Shown here one piece after another: positions 17,901 to 25,900 of a stretch of 64,000 nt of DNA. A program made the position numbers and the translations under genes. The notes under the pieces are model-generated. The model ran no database searches, was not told the DNA's origin, and saw only the letters and a list, made by a program, of their open reading frames with translations. Within the stretch, counting starts at the first letter, position 1. Each line of letters opens with the position of its first letter. This DNA is from CAYZWU01 sp964482235 (lineage in GTDB: Bacteria > Planctomycetota > B15-G4 > CAYZWU01). Where the stretch lies: the NCBI GenBank assembly GCA_964482235.1, contig CAYZWU010000021.1, forward strand, positions 18,035 to 82,034, in the 5' to 3' direction.

Positions 17901-18091
17901 TCGGCCAGATCCAGCCGAACAACTGGATCGGCCCCTACAGCACCGACCCCGTGCAGCTCGCCAAGGTGACGCACAAGTGGAAGACGCCCGGCACCTACAA
18001 GGTGAAGGTGCGGGCCAAGGACCAGTACGGCGCCATCACCGGCTGGTCGAAGGCCATCGAGATCAACGTGGGGATTTCATCGGGCAAGTAG
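14978..18091 (+). CDS. Secreted peptidase C25 (gingipain-like) with PKD-like repeats
   Basis: The ATG at 14978 follows AAAGGAGA and starts a signal peptide (MNRWLPLFLITLSVLLSGPV, cleaved near LADG). The 1037-residue protein has a gingipain-type pro-domain and a caspase-like C25 core: catalytic His486 in HRDHGSETGW and catalytic Cys518 in SINCLTG, the standard order for the family. After the core, from about residue 715, come three PKD-like repeats, each containing SDPDG/SDGDD, a variant of 'ffkihWG' and 'GPYP'. I see no type IX sorting domain and no autotransporter end. It is likely an extracellular or surface Arg/Lys-type cysteine protease, though specificity is not determined. A strong hairpin terminator follows. 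Confidence 0.88.
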   Translation: MNRWLPLFLITLSVLLSGPVLADGNPSRKVEFSDSWGDPGFNLISQSKSGLEIVYSVPYVEFTEMSVDGKSYTNVSLPGAVLGKDAGLPNLPGVSRFFAFPQGATVTMDLLQSRSRTVKDLRILPAPPIPREDDDSPPVYIEDPAIYGSDDWFPNRPVLSSEPYSMRGVDVALLGITPFVYNPVKGELVIFTDIRIRVNFDGGDGVFGGSRLRSRWFEPMLKREIINFASLPALDAIQRPAGRGPGRDEECEYMIFIPNDPAFQTWAEVIRDFRVKQGISTNIFNIADLGGTANAIENKINSAYNNWTTPLAAVLLLGDTCDMPTRTWGGTCLSDNIYADVDGDDLPDVNVARITARSNSELSEMVGKFVDYETNPPTSGVFYNRPLFAGGWQTERWFILCTEVVYGFMANELGKNPRREYAIYSGSPGSEWSTNTNTHMIVDYFGPSGLGYIPATPAHLTDWSGNAAGVNSHINSGAFWVLHRDHGSETGWGEPDYSISDLYNLYTNDLPFVLSINCLTGKYDYNPESFAEAFHRLDHGALGLIAASNTSYSFVNDTFVFGIHDSMWPEFDPYNLTGSDEKVLMPGFANQFGKWYLESSSWPSNPGNKDITYHLFHMHGDAFTQIYSQVPQNLSVYHESLIDASATSFAVTVNNGSFIALTQDGEILGTADGTGGSVNVALNAPLSVGTMIVTITKPNYYRYEAQVVVDDTNYPPNLPSIDGPDEVIMGVLQPFTVETWDSDGDDVYFRFEWDEGPWSPSDWFGPYPENSPQVISHAWAMNSPAATTYEVHVQSMDDRNGNGIPDEGPEAESDWNSTHFWMVNRPPEATFTGETHQGYRNVEYTFTATGSDPDGHDIFFKIHWGDWESTDVMGPYPSGTTITMSHSYDEPGGVWPAVKVWDDHDCNGSHEGGTAVMSDTWYLNILNQTPAVPNLNAKVTAGPVYYAFAFGTSTSDPEGDDVFYQFDWGEKNHLLGQIQPNNWIGPYSTDPVQLAKVTHKWKTPGTYKVKVRAKDQYGAITGWSKAIEINVGISSGK

Positions 18092-18124
18092 CGACGCTTG
18101 ACCTCGCCTGATCCCCCATCAACT

Positions 18125-18167
18125 GGCGGCACGAATCGATCCATCGGATCGGCTCGTGCCGCCTTTG
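18125..18167 (+). terminator. Rho-independent terminator after the C25 peptidase gene
   Basis: GGCGGCACGA (18125-18134) pairs perfectly with TCGTGCCGCC (18154-18163). An inner CGATCC/GGATCG pair extends the stem, and TTTGTCATT follows. It lies 33 bases after the stop codon. Confidence 0.8.
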
Positions 18168-18331
18168 TCATTACATGTGAACAAGCAACACTACTTAGCT
18201 GGCACTACGTATAGCATTTCATCCGGCAGATGGTTTTCCTTTCGAGCACTGCTGGATAAGAATACCGCTCATTCTTGTCTCCTTCTCTTACTCCAAAAAA
18301 AAAATCAAAGCCGCAGATGAATACCACATTT

Positions 18332-18340
18332 TGATATAAT
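18332..18340 (+). promoter_or_regulatory. Extended -10 promoter for the multihaem cytochrome gene
   Basis: TGATATAAT combines the TGn extension with a perfect TATAAT (18335-18340) in AT-rich DNA 67 bases before the ATG. No good -35 box is seen at the expected place, which extended -10 promoters tolerate. Confidence 0.55.
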
Positions 18341-18406
18341 CATATCGCTTCATCAAAGAAGACTTCGAGTTCCACAATACACCCCAACGGAAGAAGGAGA
18401 ACTACC

Positions 18407-20536
18407 ATGCTTCTGAAGCGAGTCTGCCGTTTCGCTGCACTCTCTCTCTTTGCCGTCGTGCTGGTCGGGATCTCGCTGGCCTGGACTCCCCTTCCCGTCG
18501 AGGACGACCCCCTCGTCAGGTTGCCCGGCACCCAGCCCGGCCAGGGTGTTTCGCTGGAGGGGCCGCACAGGTGCCTGAACTGCCACGGCGACTATGACCA
18601 TGCCGTGGAACCGGGCTTCAGCTGGAAGGGATCGATGATGGCCCAGGCGGCCCGGGACTTCCTCTTCTGGACGTGCATGACGGTGGCCGCCCAGGATTCG
18701 ATCTGGGCCGTGGGCACGCCGAACGCCTGCGACATCTGCGAACGCTGCCACTTCCCCGAGGGATGGCTCGAGAACCGCTCCGATCCTCCCAACGCCACGG
18801 CGATGACAGGGAGCGATTACGACGGTGTCCATTGCGATTTCTGCCACCAGATGTGGAATCCCTTCTTCGAGGACACCTACAGCGGGGTACGGGAAGGCAG
18901 CGACTGGGTCGATTACTGGGACGAGGCCGGCGGTCTCTCGCAGCCCATGGCCGATGAAACGTACCAGGAGGACATGCTCCAGTCGCACGCCATGCTGCTC
19001 TTCAACGGCTCACCCTTCTTCGGTCCGGACAACAGGCCCTCCAGCGCCGCCTATATCGAAAACGGAGCCGGACAGTTCTTCGTGAGCACGGGAGGAGAAA
19101 AGCGGTCGTCCTACGCCGATGCCAATGCCAAGCATCAGATGCTCTACAGCCGCTACAACAAGAGCAAGTACTACTGCTCGTCGTGCCACGACGTGTCCAA
19201 TCCCGTCCTGGCCAACCTGGGACAGAGCGGAAACGATCCGCTCACCACGGAAACCGATCCGGCCTTCTCCTACTACCACGTGGAGCGGACCTTCTCGGAG
19301 TTCATGCTCTCCGACTACGCGATCCAGGGCGGCACCCCGGGAATCGGGCCCTTTGCTCCTGACGTGTTCGAGACGTCCTATCCGAACAACTACGTGGCCA
19401 AGTGCCAGGATTGCCACATGAAGGACGTTGTCGGCTACGGCTGCAACAAGAACGGCATTCCGCTCCGGCCCGACGAAAGCACGGAGCATCCAAACAGCGG
19501 CCTGCCGCTCCACGATCTCACGGGGGGAAACGCCTGGGTGACCGCCGTGCTCGCCAGCGCCGTGCCAGGCTCGGCCAACCATGATCCCGTGAACGAGCAG
19601 CTTCTCTCCCAGGGGCCGGCCGTTCTCACCCTCGACCTCACACAGGGGGAGGGGCTCGATGCCGAGGCGCTGCTCGCCGGAGCGGACCGCGCCATGCTGC
19701 AGCTGAAGATGGCGGCCGCCATCGAGGATATCGAGATCGAGCCGATCGAGAACGAGCTCTCCTTCAGGATCCAGAACCAGACCGGACACAAGCTGATCTC
19801 CGGCTTCCCCGAGGGACGGCGCATGTTCGTCAATGTCAAGGTCTGGTCCGGGAACGCCCTGATCCACGAGGTCAATCCCTACGACTACACCGTTGGAACC
19901 CTGAAGGGCCTTCCGCCCGAGTACTCGCCCAACAGCCCGCCCCTGGGACCGGACGAGATCCACCTGGACGAGCTGGTCTACGAGATCCATCCCAGGAGCG
20001 ACCTCACCGGCGAGGATGAAACGTTCCACATCGCCCTGGCCACGGGGCGCTACAAGGACAACCGGATTCCGCCCATGGGATTTCGCATCGACGATGCTCC
20101 GGCCCGACTCTGCGAGCCGGTCTGGCACGGCGTTTCCGATCCCGGCTACTTCTCGGACGAGGAGTACGCCGGCGGATACGACGAGGTGGAGATCGACATC
20201 CCTTCCGGCGGCGACCGCGCCGAGATCACGCTCTACTACCAGACAACGAGCCGCGAGTACGTCGAGTTCCTGCGCGACGAGATCAACGGCGTGGGTGATA
20301 CGCTTTCCAGCCCAACGCCCTCGGGCGAGCCGGAGGCCTACATCATCCAGACCGATCCCTTCTTCTCGCAGCTCAAGGCCTGGGGGGACACGATGTGGCA
20401 GCTCTGGGAGCACAACATGAACGTCCCGGGCGCCGCACCGTTCGTGATGGTGCAGGCGAGTTTCGATCTGCCGAGCGGAAATCCCCTTCCGGCACCGGCG
20501 GCTCCGCCGCCTCAGAATCTCAAGCCGCCGAAGTAG
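18407..20536 (+). CDS. Five-haem c-type cytochrome
   Basis: This 709-residue protein follows AAGGAGA and has a signal peptide or anchor (hydrophobic 9-25). Five CxxCH haem-c sites are at 56-60 (CLNCH), 111-115 (CERCH), 143-147 (CDFCH), 257-261 (CSSCH) and 333-337 (CQDCH). Extra His residues could serve as distal ligands. The C-terminal half (about 400-700) has no haem sites and looks beta-rich, with FRIQNQTGHKLISGFPEGRR, a motif seen in other multihaem proteins. It is likely a periplasmic electron carrier or reductase; no substrate can be named. It stands between a secreted peptidase gene and a small exported-protein gene, each with its own regulatory region. Confidence 0.88.
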   Translation: MLLKRVCRFAALSLFAVVLVGISLAWTPLPVEDDPLVRLPGTQPGQGVSLEGPHRCLNCHGDYDHAVEPGFSWKGSMMAQAARDFLFWTCMTVAAQDSIWAVGTPNACDICERCHFPEGWLENRSDPPNATAMTGSDYDGVHCDFCHQMWNPFFEDTYSGVREGSDWVDYWDEAGGLSQPMADETYQEDMLQSHAMLLFNGSPFFGPDNRPSSAAYIENGAGQFFVSTGGEKRSSYADANAKHQMLYSRYNKSKYYCSSCHDVSNPVLANLGQSGNDPLTTETDPAFSYYHVERTFSEFMLSDYAIQGGTPGIGPFAPDVFETSYPNNYVAKCQDCHMKDVVGYGCNKNGIPLRPDESTEHPNSGLPLHDLTGGNAWVTAVLASAVPGSANHDPVNEQLLSQGPAVLTLDLTQGEGLDAEALLAGADRAMLQLKMAAAIEDIEIEPIENELSFRIQNQTGHKLISGFPEGRRMFVNVKVWSGNALIHEVNPYDYTVGTLKGLPPEYSPNSPPLGPDEIHLDELVYEIHPRSDLTGEDETFHIALATGRYKDNRIPPMGFRIDDAPARLCEPVWHGVSDPGYFSDEEYAGGYDEVEIDIPSGGDRAEITLYYQTTSREYVEFLRDEINGVGDTLSSPTPSGEPEAYIIQTDPFFSQLKAWGDTMWQLWEHNMNVPGAAPFVMVQASFDLPSGNPLPAPAAPPPQNLKPPK

Positions 20537-20705
20537 CGGACGCTTGGGGAGAAGTTGACGATGCAACGAGGTTGCATTTCGAATCCGGTGAACCGGTTGC
20601 ATAGTCTTATGCTTTTGCTGACATATAAAATCAAAACTATTATTCTCATTAGAATGTACCGTATCCACCAAATCATATCTCATTGAAAGTAAAGGACCTG
20701 AGACG

Positions 20706-21263
20706 ATGCGCAGACTGACCATGATTACAGCTGTTTTCTGTTTTCTCGCCCTGATCGCCGGAAACGCCAACTCACAGGATCGGGACAACCGGTTCAAAAC
20801 GGACCTGATCGCCGGCCAGCACGATGATGTAGGTTCTATCAGCGTCTGGAACGATTCGCAGTATCTCTACGTGAAGTTCAAGACCAGATGGGGTGTCCGG
20901 CTGACGGAGAGCCACCTGCATGTTGCCACGGGCCTGGACGGGATTCCACAGACCAAGAAAGGCAATCCCATTCCCGGGCAGTTCGATCACAAGACGGACC
21001 ACTGCTTCTGGGTTCGCAAGTACACCTACAAGATCCCCCTGGAATCCGGCTGGACACCGGGCACCGAGCTCTTCATCGCCGGTCACGCCGAGGTCTTCAT
21101 GTGGTGGCTGGGCAACTGCTGCCGGTTCGAGAGTGCCTGGGGTGAAGGTGACGACTTCCCCGGGAAAAACTGGGCCATGTACTTCAAGTACACGGTGACC
21201 TGCGACGATTCGAAGGGAAATGGTTTCAAGAATCCCGGAGGAGAAGAGGGAGAGAGCGAGTAG
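20706..21263 (+). CDS. Small exported protein of unknown function
   Basis: This 185-residue protein has AAGGA upstream and a signal peptide (MRRLTMITAVFCFLALIAGN, then ANSQ). The mature part contains SQYLYVKFKTRWGVRLTES and GLDGIPQTKKGNPIPGQFDHK, reminiscent of secreted planctomycete/Bacteroidetes proteins that describe 'hydrated ion' or carbohydrate-binding beta-sandwiches, but I do not recognise a family with confidence. Cysteines Cys104, Cys122, Cys123 and Cys174 could form disulphides. The region before it is AT-rich with a possible TATAAA/TATTAT promoter near 20620-20645. It is apparently monocistronic. Confidence 0.65.
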   Translation: MRRLTMITAVFCFLALIAGNANSQDRDNRFKTDLIAGQHDDVGSISVWNDSQYLYVKFKTRWGVRLTESHLHVATGLDGIPQTKKGNPIPGQFDHKTDHCFWVRKYTYKIPLESGWTPGTELFIAGHAEVFMWWLGNCCRFESAWGEGDDFPGKNWAMYFKYTVTCDDSKGNGFKNPGGEEGESE

Positions 21264-21497
21264 CTCGACTTTCGATCCCGAAACGCTGTTTGAACGCCGG
21301 CTCAGACCGTGGCAACGCGCGCCTGTGTCCGGCGTTTTTCCATGCCACGCTGGAATTGGAGGTGGAAGCAGAATCGAAAGAAGAGGTGGCCGCAGGAGGT
21401 CGCATCAAGTAGAGTCGAATCGTTGCGGATCTTTGGAGGAACCGGCCGGTACCAGCCCCGGTCGGGACAGGAAGACACTCGCCAGGGGGAATATCCT

Positions 21498-22994
21498 TTG
21501 GACTCGAAAACATTCCAGCGCATCAAGCAGATTTTCAGGGAAGTCGTCGCTCTTGCCCCTGAAGACCGGTCCGGATTTCTTGATTCGGCCTGCGAGGGGG
21601 ATCGGCTGATCCGTGCCGAAGTGGACAAGCTGCTGGAGGTGGCGGGCGAGGAGGACAGCTTTCTCGAAAGACCGGCCATCGATCCCCGTCCGGCCGGTTC
21701 GTCGGATTCCGATCTCGTGGGAACGCGGATCGGCCGCTACCGGATAGAGCGCCTCATCTCGTCTGGCGGAATGGGGACGGTCTACCAGGCGATCCAGGAC
21801 CATCCGAGGCGCGCCGTGGCGATCAAGGTGCTGAAGGAAGCGATTCTGAGCCAGTCCATCCTGAGACGCTTCGAGTACGAGGCGCAGATCCTGGCCAGAT
21901 TGAAACATCCCGGTATCGCCCAGGTGATCGAGGCCGGCTCCTTCGCCCGGGGCGGCGACTCGCGCGAGGGTGTCGGGTCGCAGCTTCCCTACCTTGTCAT
22001 GGAACTCATCCCGGAAGCCCTGTCGATCACCGATTATGCCCGCAGGAAGGAACTCGAGATAGGAGAGCGGTTCGGTCTCTTCATCCAGGCCTGCGGCGCC
22101 GTGCACCATGGACACCAGAACGGGATCATCCACCGGGATCTCAAGCCGAGCAACATGCTGGTGGACAGCCGGGGTCAGGTGAAGATCATCGACTACGGCG
22201 TGGCCCGGGCCACCGATTCGGATATCGCCGTGACAACGGCGCATACCCAGGTGGGCGAGCTCATCGGCACGCTGCAGTACATGTCGCCCGAGCAGTGCGA
22301 GGCCGACCCTCACAACATCGACATCCGCAGCGACATCTACGCTCTCGGCGTCGTCCTCTACGAGCTGATCTGCGGCGAGCTCCCCTATGACGTTCGCAAA
22401 GCCTCCCTCATCGAAGCGACCCGTCTGATCCGCGAGGAGCAGCCCAAAAAGCCGTCCACAGTAAATCGTATCCTGCGGGGCGACATTGAGACGATCGCCC
22501 TCAAAGCCCTGGAAAAGGAGCGCTCGCGCCGCTACCAGACCGTGGCTGATTTCAAGGAGGACATCGAGCGTCACCTGGCGGGCGAGGTGATCCTCGCCAG
22601 GCCGGCAGGACCGGCCACGAGGATCTGGAAGCGCGCACGGCGCAACCCGGTGCTCAGCGCCGCGCTTCTCGTGGCGGTCCTGGCAGTGCTGACCGTTGCG
22701 GTCGTGATCCCCTGGAACATCGCCGCCACGGAATCGGAGAAGAGCAGGATCGAGAAGTCGGCCCGGATCGCAATCGAGAAGGAACGCAATGATGCCGTTG
22801 CCGCGGAAAAGGACGCGCAGAAACAGAAGAAACACGCCGAGGAGCAGGCCGACCTGGCTAACGAGCGCTTCCGGAAGATCATCCGGCTCTCGGACGTGAA
22901 ACGCCTCGCAGATCTCGAGGAGAGGGCAGCCCGGCTCTGGCCCCCCTACCCGGAAAACGAGGACGAGCTGGCATCGTGGATCCGCACGGCCTAG
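21498..22994 (+). CDS. Membrane serine/threonine protein kinase (N-terminal part of interrupted kinase-FGE protein)
   Basis: The TTG at 21498 has AGGGGGA eight bases upstream and yields 498 residues starting with the pre-kinase segment usual in this family (FQRIKQIFREVVALAPEDRS). The kinase domain spans about 79-350: SSGGMGTVY (88-96), catalytic Lys110 in VAIK, HRDLKPSN (212-219), DYG in place of DFG (232-234) and SPE. A transmembrane segment (about 384-406) and a coiled coil (about 410-460) follow. The frame ends at TAG 22992-22994, inside a region (RLADLEERAARLWPPYPEN) that in family members continues into a formylglycine-generating-enzyme domain. The same frame resumes immediately and codes for exactly that domain. 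Confidence 0.88.
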   Translation: MDSKTFQRIKQIFREVVALAPEDRSGFLDSACEGDRLIRAEVDKLLEVAGEEDSFLERPAIDPRPAGSSDSDLVGTRIGRYRIERLISSGGMGTVYQAIQDHPRRAVAIKVLKEAILSQSILRRFEYEAQILARLKHPGIAQVIEAGSFARGGDSREGVGSQLPYLVMELIPEALSITDYARRKELEIGERFGLFIQACGAVHHGHQNGIIHRDLKPSNMLVDSRGQVKIIDYGVARATDSDIAVTTAHTQVGELIGTLQYMSPEQCEADPHNIDIRSDIYALGVVLYELICGELPYDVRKASLIEATRLIREEQPKKPSTVNRILRGDIETIALKALEKERSRRYQTVADFKEDIERHLAGEVILARPAGPATRIWKRARRNPVLSAALLVAVLAVLTVAVVIPWNIAATESEKSRIEKSARIAIEKERNDAVAAEKDAQKQKKHAEEQADLANERFRKIIRLSDVKRLADLEERAARLWPPYPENEDELASWIRTA

Positions 22995-23033
22995 GATCTG
23001 CTCGGGCGCCTCGGTCTCCACGAGGAGACGCTG

Positions 23034-24455
23034 ATGATCCTTCGTGAGGAATCCCACACCTATGACGAGGAGAGCGAGCGGCGCGACAGTGAGACGCATG
23101 CCAGGTGGACGGAGCTCACGGATCTCCGGCATGCACTGAACTGCCAGGCGTCATTTCTCGAAGAAATTTCCGCCGAGATCGCTGCCATCGAGGAAAAAGG
23201 CGAAGAGCCTGTGCCCCCCTCCTTGACGAGGGAACGGGAAAAGTACGAAAAGGAGGTGGCCGAGCTGAAGAAGCAGGTCGAGGAGCTCGAGTCCATCGTG
23301 TCGGAAAGACGCACCTGGGGATTCGACGACATGGAAACGTCGTGGCAGCACGACATGCTGGCCGGCCTGGCCCGGGGCCTGAAACGCCTGGCCGATCCTG
23401 ACGAGGGAGACCTCGAGAGCGTCAGGCAGCGGCTGAGCTTCGCCTCCACCATCGAGCAGAGGAGCGTGCTGGATCATCAGGAAGCCTGGGATCGGATCCT
23501 GGCCGCCATCAGGGATCGAGAGGAGAACCCGGCCTACGACGGGCAGGAGATCAGCTACCAGATCGGCCTCGTCCCTCTCGGCCGGGATCCGCAGTCCGGA
23601 CTGTTCGAATTCGTCCACCTTCTGACGGGCGACATCCCCGGCCGCGATTCGGAGGGAAGGCTCGATATCAGGGAAGAGACCGGCCTTGTCCTCGTTCTCA
23701 TCCCGGGAGGTTCCTACTCCAGGGGGGCGGTCAGACCGTCGAGCAGGTACAAGCCCGGATCGCCCAACGTCGACCCTTACGCTGCCCCGTACGAGGGGCC
23801 GGTCAAGAAGGTGACGATCAGCCCCTTTTTCCTTTCCAAGTACGAAATGACACAAGCGCAATGGCTCCGATTCATCGGGCGCAACCCGAGCTACTACATA
23901 CCGGAGTACTCCTTCGGCGGAAAGAAGCACTCGCTGCTTCACCCGGTGGAGAACGTGAGCTGGTACGACTGCGCCGAGGCTCTCCATCGGCTGAAGCTCC
24001 GCCTACCCACCGAGGCCGAGTGGGAGTATGCCTGCCGTGCCGGCACGAGAACCATTTGGTACACGGGAAACGACAAGGAATCGCTCATCGGCGCGGCCAA
24101 CATCCTGGACAGGTTCTGCAAGGAGAACATCAGCTTCGATTTGCCTTTCGAGGAGTGGATCGATGACGGCTGGGTGGCTCACGCTCCGGTTGGGTCCTAC
24201 AGGCCGAACGCCTTCGGCTTGCACGACATGCACGGCAACGTGAGCGAATGGTGCCGCGACACGATGCACAGCTACTACTTCGCTCCAACGGACGGGACGG
24301 CCTACGTGCAGCTGAGCTTGAACCGCCAGGTCCACCGGGGAGGGCAGTTCCGGGATCAGGCCAAGGATACGCGCTCGGCCTACAGGGAGAGAACCGACTG
24401 CGACGCCCGCACGATCGTCACCGGTGTGCGGCCCGCCTGCTTCATCCGGGATTAG
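23034..24455 (+). CDS. Formylglycine-generating-enzyme/sulfatase-modifying-factor domain protein (C-terminal part of interrupted kinase-FGE protein)
   Basis: This frame is identical to that of the kinase, 39 bases after the TAG, and codes for 473 residues from an ATG with GAGGAG six bases upstream. It could therefore be made separately by reinitiation. Residues about 1-130 are coiled-coil. An FGE-type domain follows: LVLIPGGSYSRGAV, VSWYDCAEAL, LRLPTEAEWEYACRAGT, HDMHGNVSEWCRD and the final HRGGQFRD. The active-site cysteine pair of true FGE is not apparent, so it may be a binding or sensor module, as is usual when fused to kinases. Residues DLLGRLGLHEETL just after the stop continue the family alignment without a gap. 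Confidence 0.82.
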   Translation: MILREESHTYDEESERRDSETHARWTELTDLRHALNCQASFLEEISAEIAAIEEKGEEPVPPSLTREREKYEKEVAELKKQVEELESIVSERRTWGFDDMETSWQHDMLAGLARGLKRLADPDEGDLESVRQRLSFASTIEQRSVLDHQEAWDRILAAIRDREENPAYDGQEISYQIGLVPLGRDPQSGLFEFVHLLTGDIPGRDSEGRLDIREETGLVLVLIPGGSYSRGAVRPSSRYKPGSPNVDPYAAPYEGPVKKVTISPFFLSKYEMTQAQWLRFIGRNPSYYIPEYSFGGKKHSLLHPVENVSWYDCAEALHRLKLRLPTEAEWEYACRAGTRTIWYTGNDKESLIGAANILDRFCKENISFDLPFEEWIDDGWVAHAPVGSYRPNAFGLHDMHGNVSEWCRDTMHSYYFAPTDGTAYVQLSLNRQVHRGGQFRDQAKDTRSAYRERTDCDARTIVTGVRPACFIRD

Positions 24456-24510
24456 CGTCGAATCGTATCCTGCAGGCAATCCTGATGAGAGAATCCCCTC
24501 ATGACGTTGC

Positions 24511-25704
24511 TCAGGATTCCTTGCCCGCCGATGGACCAACCTCAGTCTTCTCCCGGCTCAAGGAAAGCATCTCGACAGGATCGAGCGATCTCACTCCTTC
24601 GACGTCCTGCGGCTCAAGGCTCAGGAGGCAGGGTTCGAAATCCGGATGGCGACGGTTGAACTCGAAGATTCCTTTCAACTGAGCAGTCGTGGCCTTTTGT
24701 GTCTTGACCTCGATCGCCCAGCGCTGGTTCTCGGGCCCGATCACCACGAAATCCACTTCGAAATCGCGGTGCTTCCAGTAATACGTCTCCCATCCGGCCT
24801 CGATGAAACGCGCCCCGACGGCGTTTTCAAAATAACGGCCGAACCGCTCAGGCTCCAGTGTCTGGTAGACAGGTCTCTCGAAAGCACGAATCAACCCGTT
24901 GTCGTGAATGATGAGCTTGGGAATGCTCTTCTTCGAACGAAGCGTCGTTTCGGAATACTTCTGTACCGCTGTCACAAGAAATGCTTCCGCAAGAAGCTGA
25001 AGATAGTTGCTCAGTGTCGGCAAGCTTCCTTTGCTCTGCAGATTCCCCTGGATTTTCTGAAGACTGACAACCTGTGCCGGCAGTGACACGGCCGCTCCAA
25101 ATACCTGCCGCAGCAAGGCAGGATTATCAACGGGATGAAGCTGGAGAAGATCGCGGCCCAGGGCCGGCTCCACAATGGCATCTCTCACGTAGCTGCCCCA
25201 ACGTGGAAGATCGTCGAGAAATGGAGCGGCGCCAGGATAGCACCCGTACTCGATGAACGATTCAAGGATCAACCCGAAAGTATCCCTTGCTTCCTTGCAG
25301 TTCCAGTGGTCGGCACGAATGATCTCGAAGCGTCCGGCAAGCGACTCCTTCAAGCCCTTCTCGACAAGAAGAGATGACGATCCCGTGACAACTACCTTCA
25401 TGTCCGACGATTCGTCCCAGAGATTCTTCAGCATCTCGCTCCATCCTGGGATTTTCTGGATCTCATCCACAGCAAGCAGTCTGGAAGAATCAGTCTCTGC
25501 TTCCTTCCACCACTCGGCCAGAACCTCGAAGCTCATCGGGATCGGATAGTCTGCGGTGTGATAAATCCCCTGATCAGCCAATGCCGCTTTCAAGGCGGTT
25601 GTCTTTCCCACCTGCCTGGGACCTACCATGACCTGTATCAAGGGCGAGGATTCCTTGATTCGGGAGGACAGGAGCTCAACCAAGTATCTATTTTTTTGTT
25701 TCAT
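24511..25704 (-). CDS. AAA+ ATPase with DUF4143 domain
   Basis: This 397-residue protein has Walker A GPRQVGKTT (28-36) and Walker B LLAVDEIQK (76-84). VVVTGSSSLL is the sensor-1 region, and GRFEIIRADH belongs to the AAA_14 family. The C-terminal DUF4143 domain (about 190-370) ends in a nuclease-like fold: FENAVGARFIEAG, YYWKHRDFEVDFVVIG and WAIEVKTQ have the E...D...ExK arrangement of PD-(D/E)xK enzymes. Such proteins are widespread orphan ATPases, often patchily distributed; their substrate is unknown. It is convergent with the kinase-FGE gene. The promoter region holds an inverted repeat that could be an operator. Confidence 0.88.
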   Translation of the reverse strand: MKQKNRYLVELLSSRIKESSPLIQVMVGPRQVGKTTALKAALADQGIYHTADYPIPMSFEVLAEWWKEAETDSSRLLAVDEIQKIPGWSEMLKNLWDESSDMKVVVTGSSSLLVEKGLKESLAGRFEIIRADHWNCKEARDTFGLILESFIEYGCYPGAAPFLDDLPRWGSYVRDAIVEPALGRDLLQLHPVDNPALLRQVFGAAVSLPAQVVSLQKIQGNLQSKGSLPTLSNYLQLLAEAFLVTAVQKYSETTLRSKKSIPKLIIHDNGLIRAFERPVYQTLEPERFGRYFENAVGARFIEAGWETYYWKHRDFEVDFVVIGPENQRWAIEVKTQKATTAQLKGIFEFNRRHPDFEPCLLSLEPQDVEGVRSLDPVEMLSLSREKTEVGPSAGKES

Positions 25705-25728
25705 ACCAAGAGGTTACGGAGGAGTAGA

Positions 25729-25756
25729 CATTTTGTAAAGCACGTTTTATAAAATG
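25729..25756. promoter_or_regulatory. Inverted repeat upstream of the AAA+ ATPase gene
   Basis: CATTTTGTAAA (25729-25739) and TTTATAAAATG (25746-25756) form an inverted repeat that matches at 10 of 11 positions, in AT-rich DNA 25 bases before the minus-strand ATG at 25704. It overlaps the expected -10 region (TACAAA on the minus strand, with TTGCAT 16 bases upstream). It could be an operator; no regulator is identified. Confidence 0.35.
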
Positions 25757-25900
25757 CAAACCCGGGATTTCATCAAAGTTGTTACCCGGTACGCTGACAG
25801 CCAAATACCTGTATTGAGAACTATATCAATATAGGCAAACTAGAAGGATTCTGTTGATATGCTGGCATTTCTACGAACAGGAAGACCTGAATGATGAGCA

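Larger units (their letters stand above)
18092..18406. other. Intergenic region with terminator and promoter
   Basis: Beyond the terminator this stretch turns AT-rich, including a run of ten or more A near 18295-18304, and carries an extended -10 promoter at 18332-18340. I see no gene in it. Confidence 0.5.

Noticed and set aside
15143..17974. Long minus-strand frame (943 codons) opposite the C25 peptidase gene
   Set aside because: The plus-strand reading has a signal peptide, catalytic motifs and a ribosome site; the opposite frame is the usual GC-rich shadow with Val/Arg-rich sequence and no domain.
22992..22994. TAG read as a sense codon genome-wide (code change)
   Set aside because: Several neighbouring genes end in TAG at the expected place (for example 18091, 20536, 21263 and 24455), so TAG is a normal stop here.
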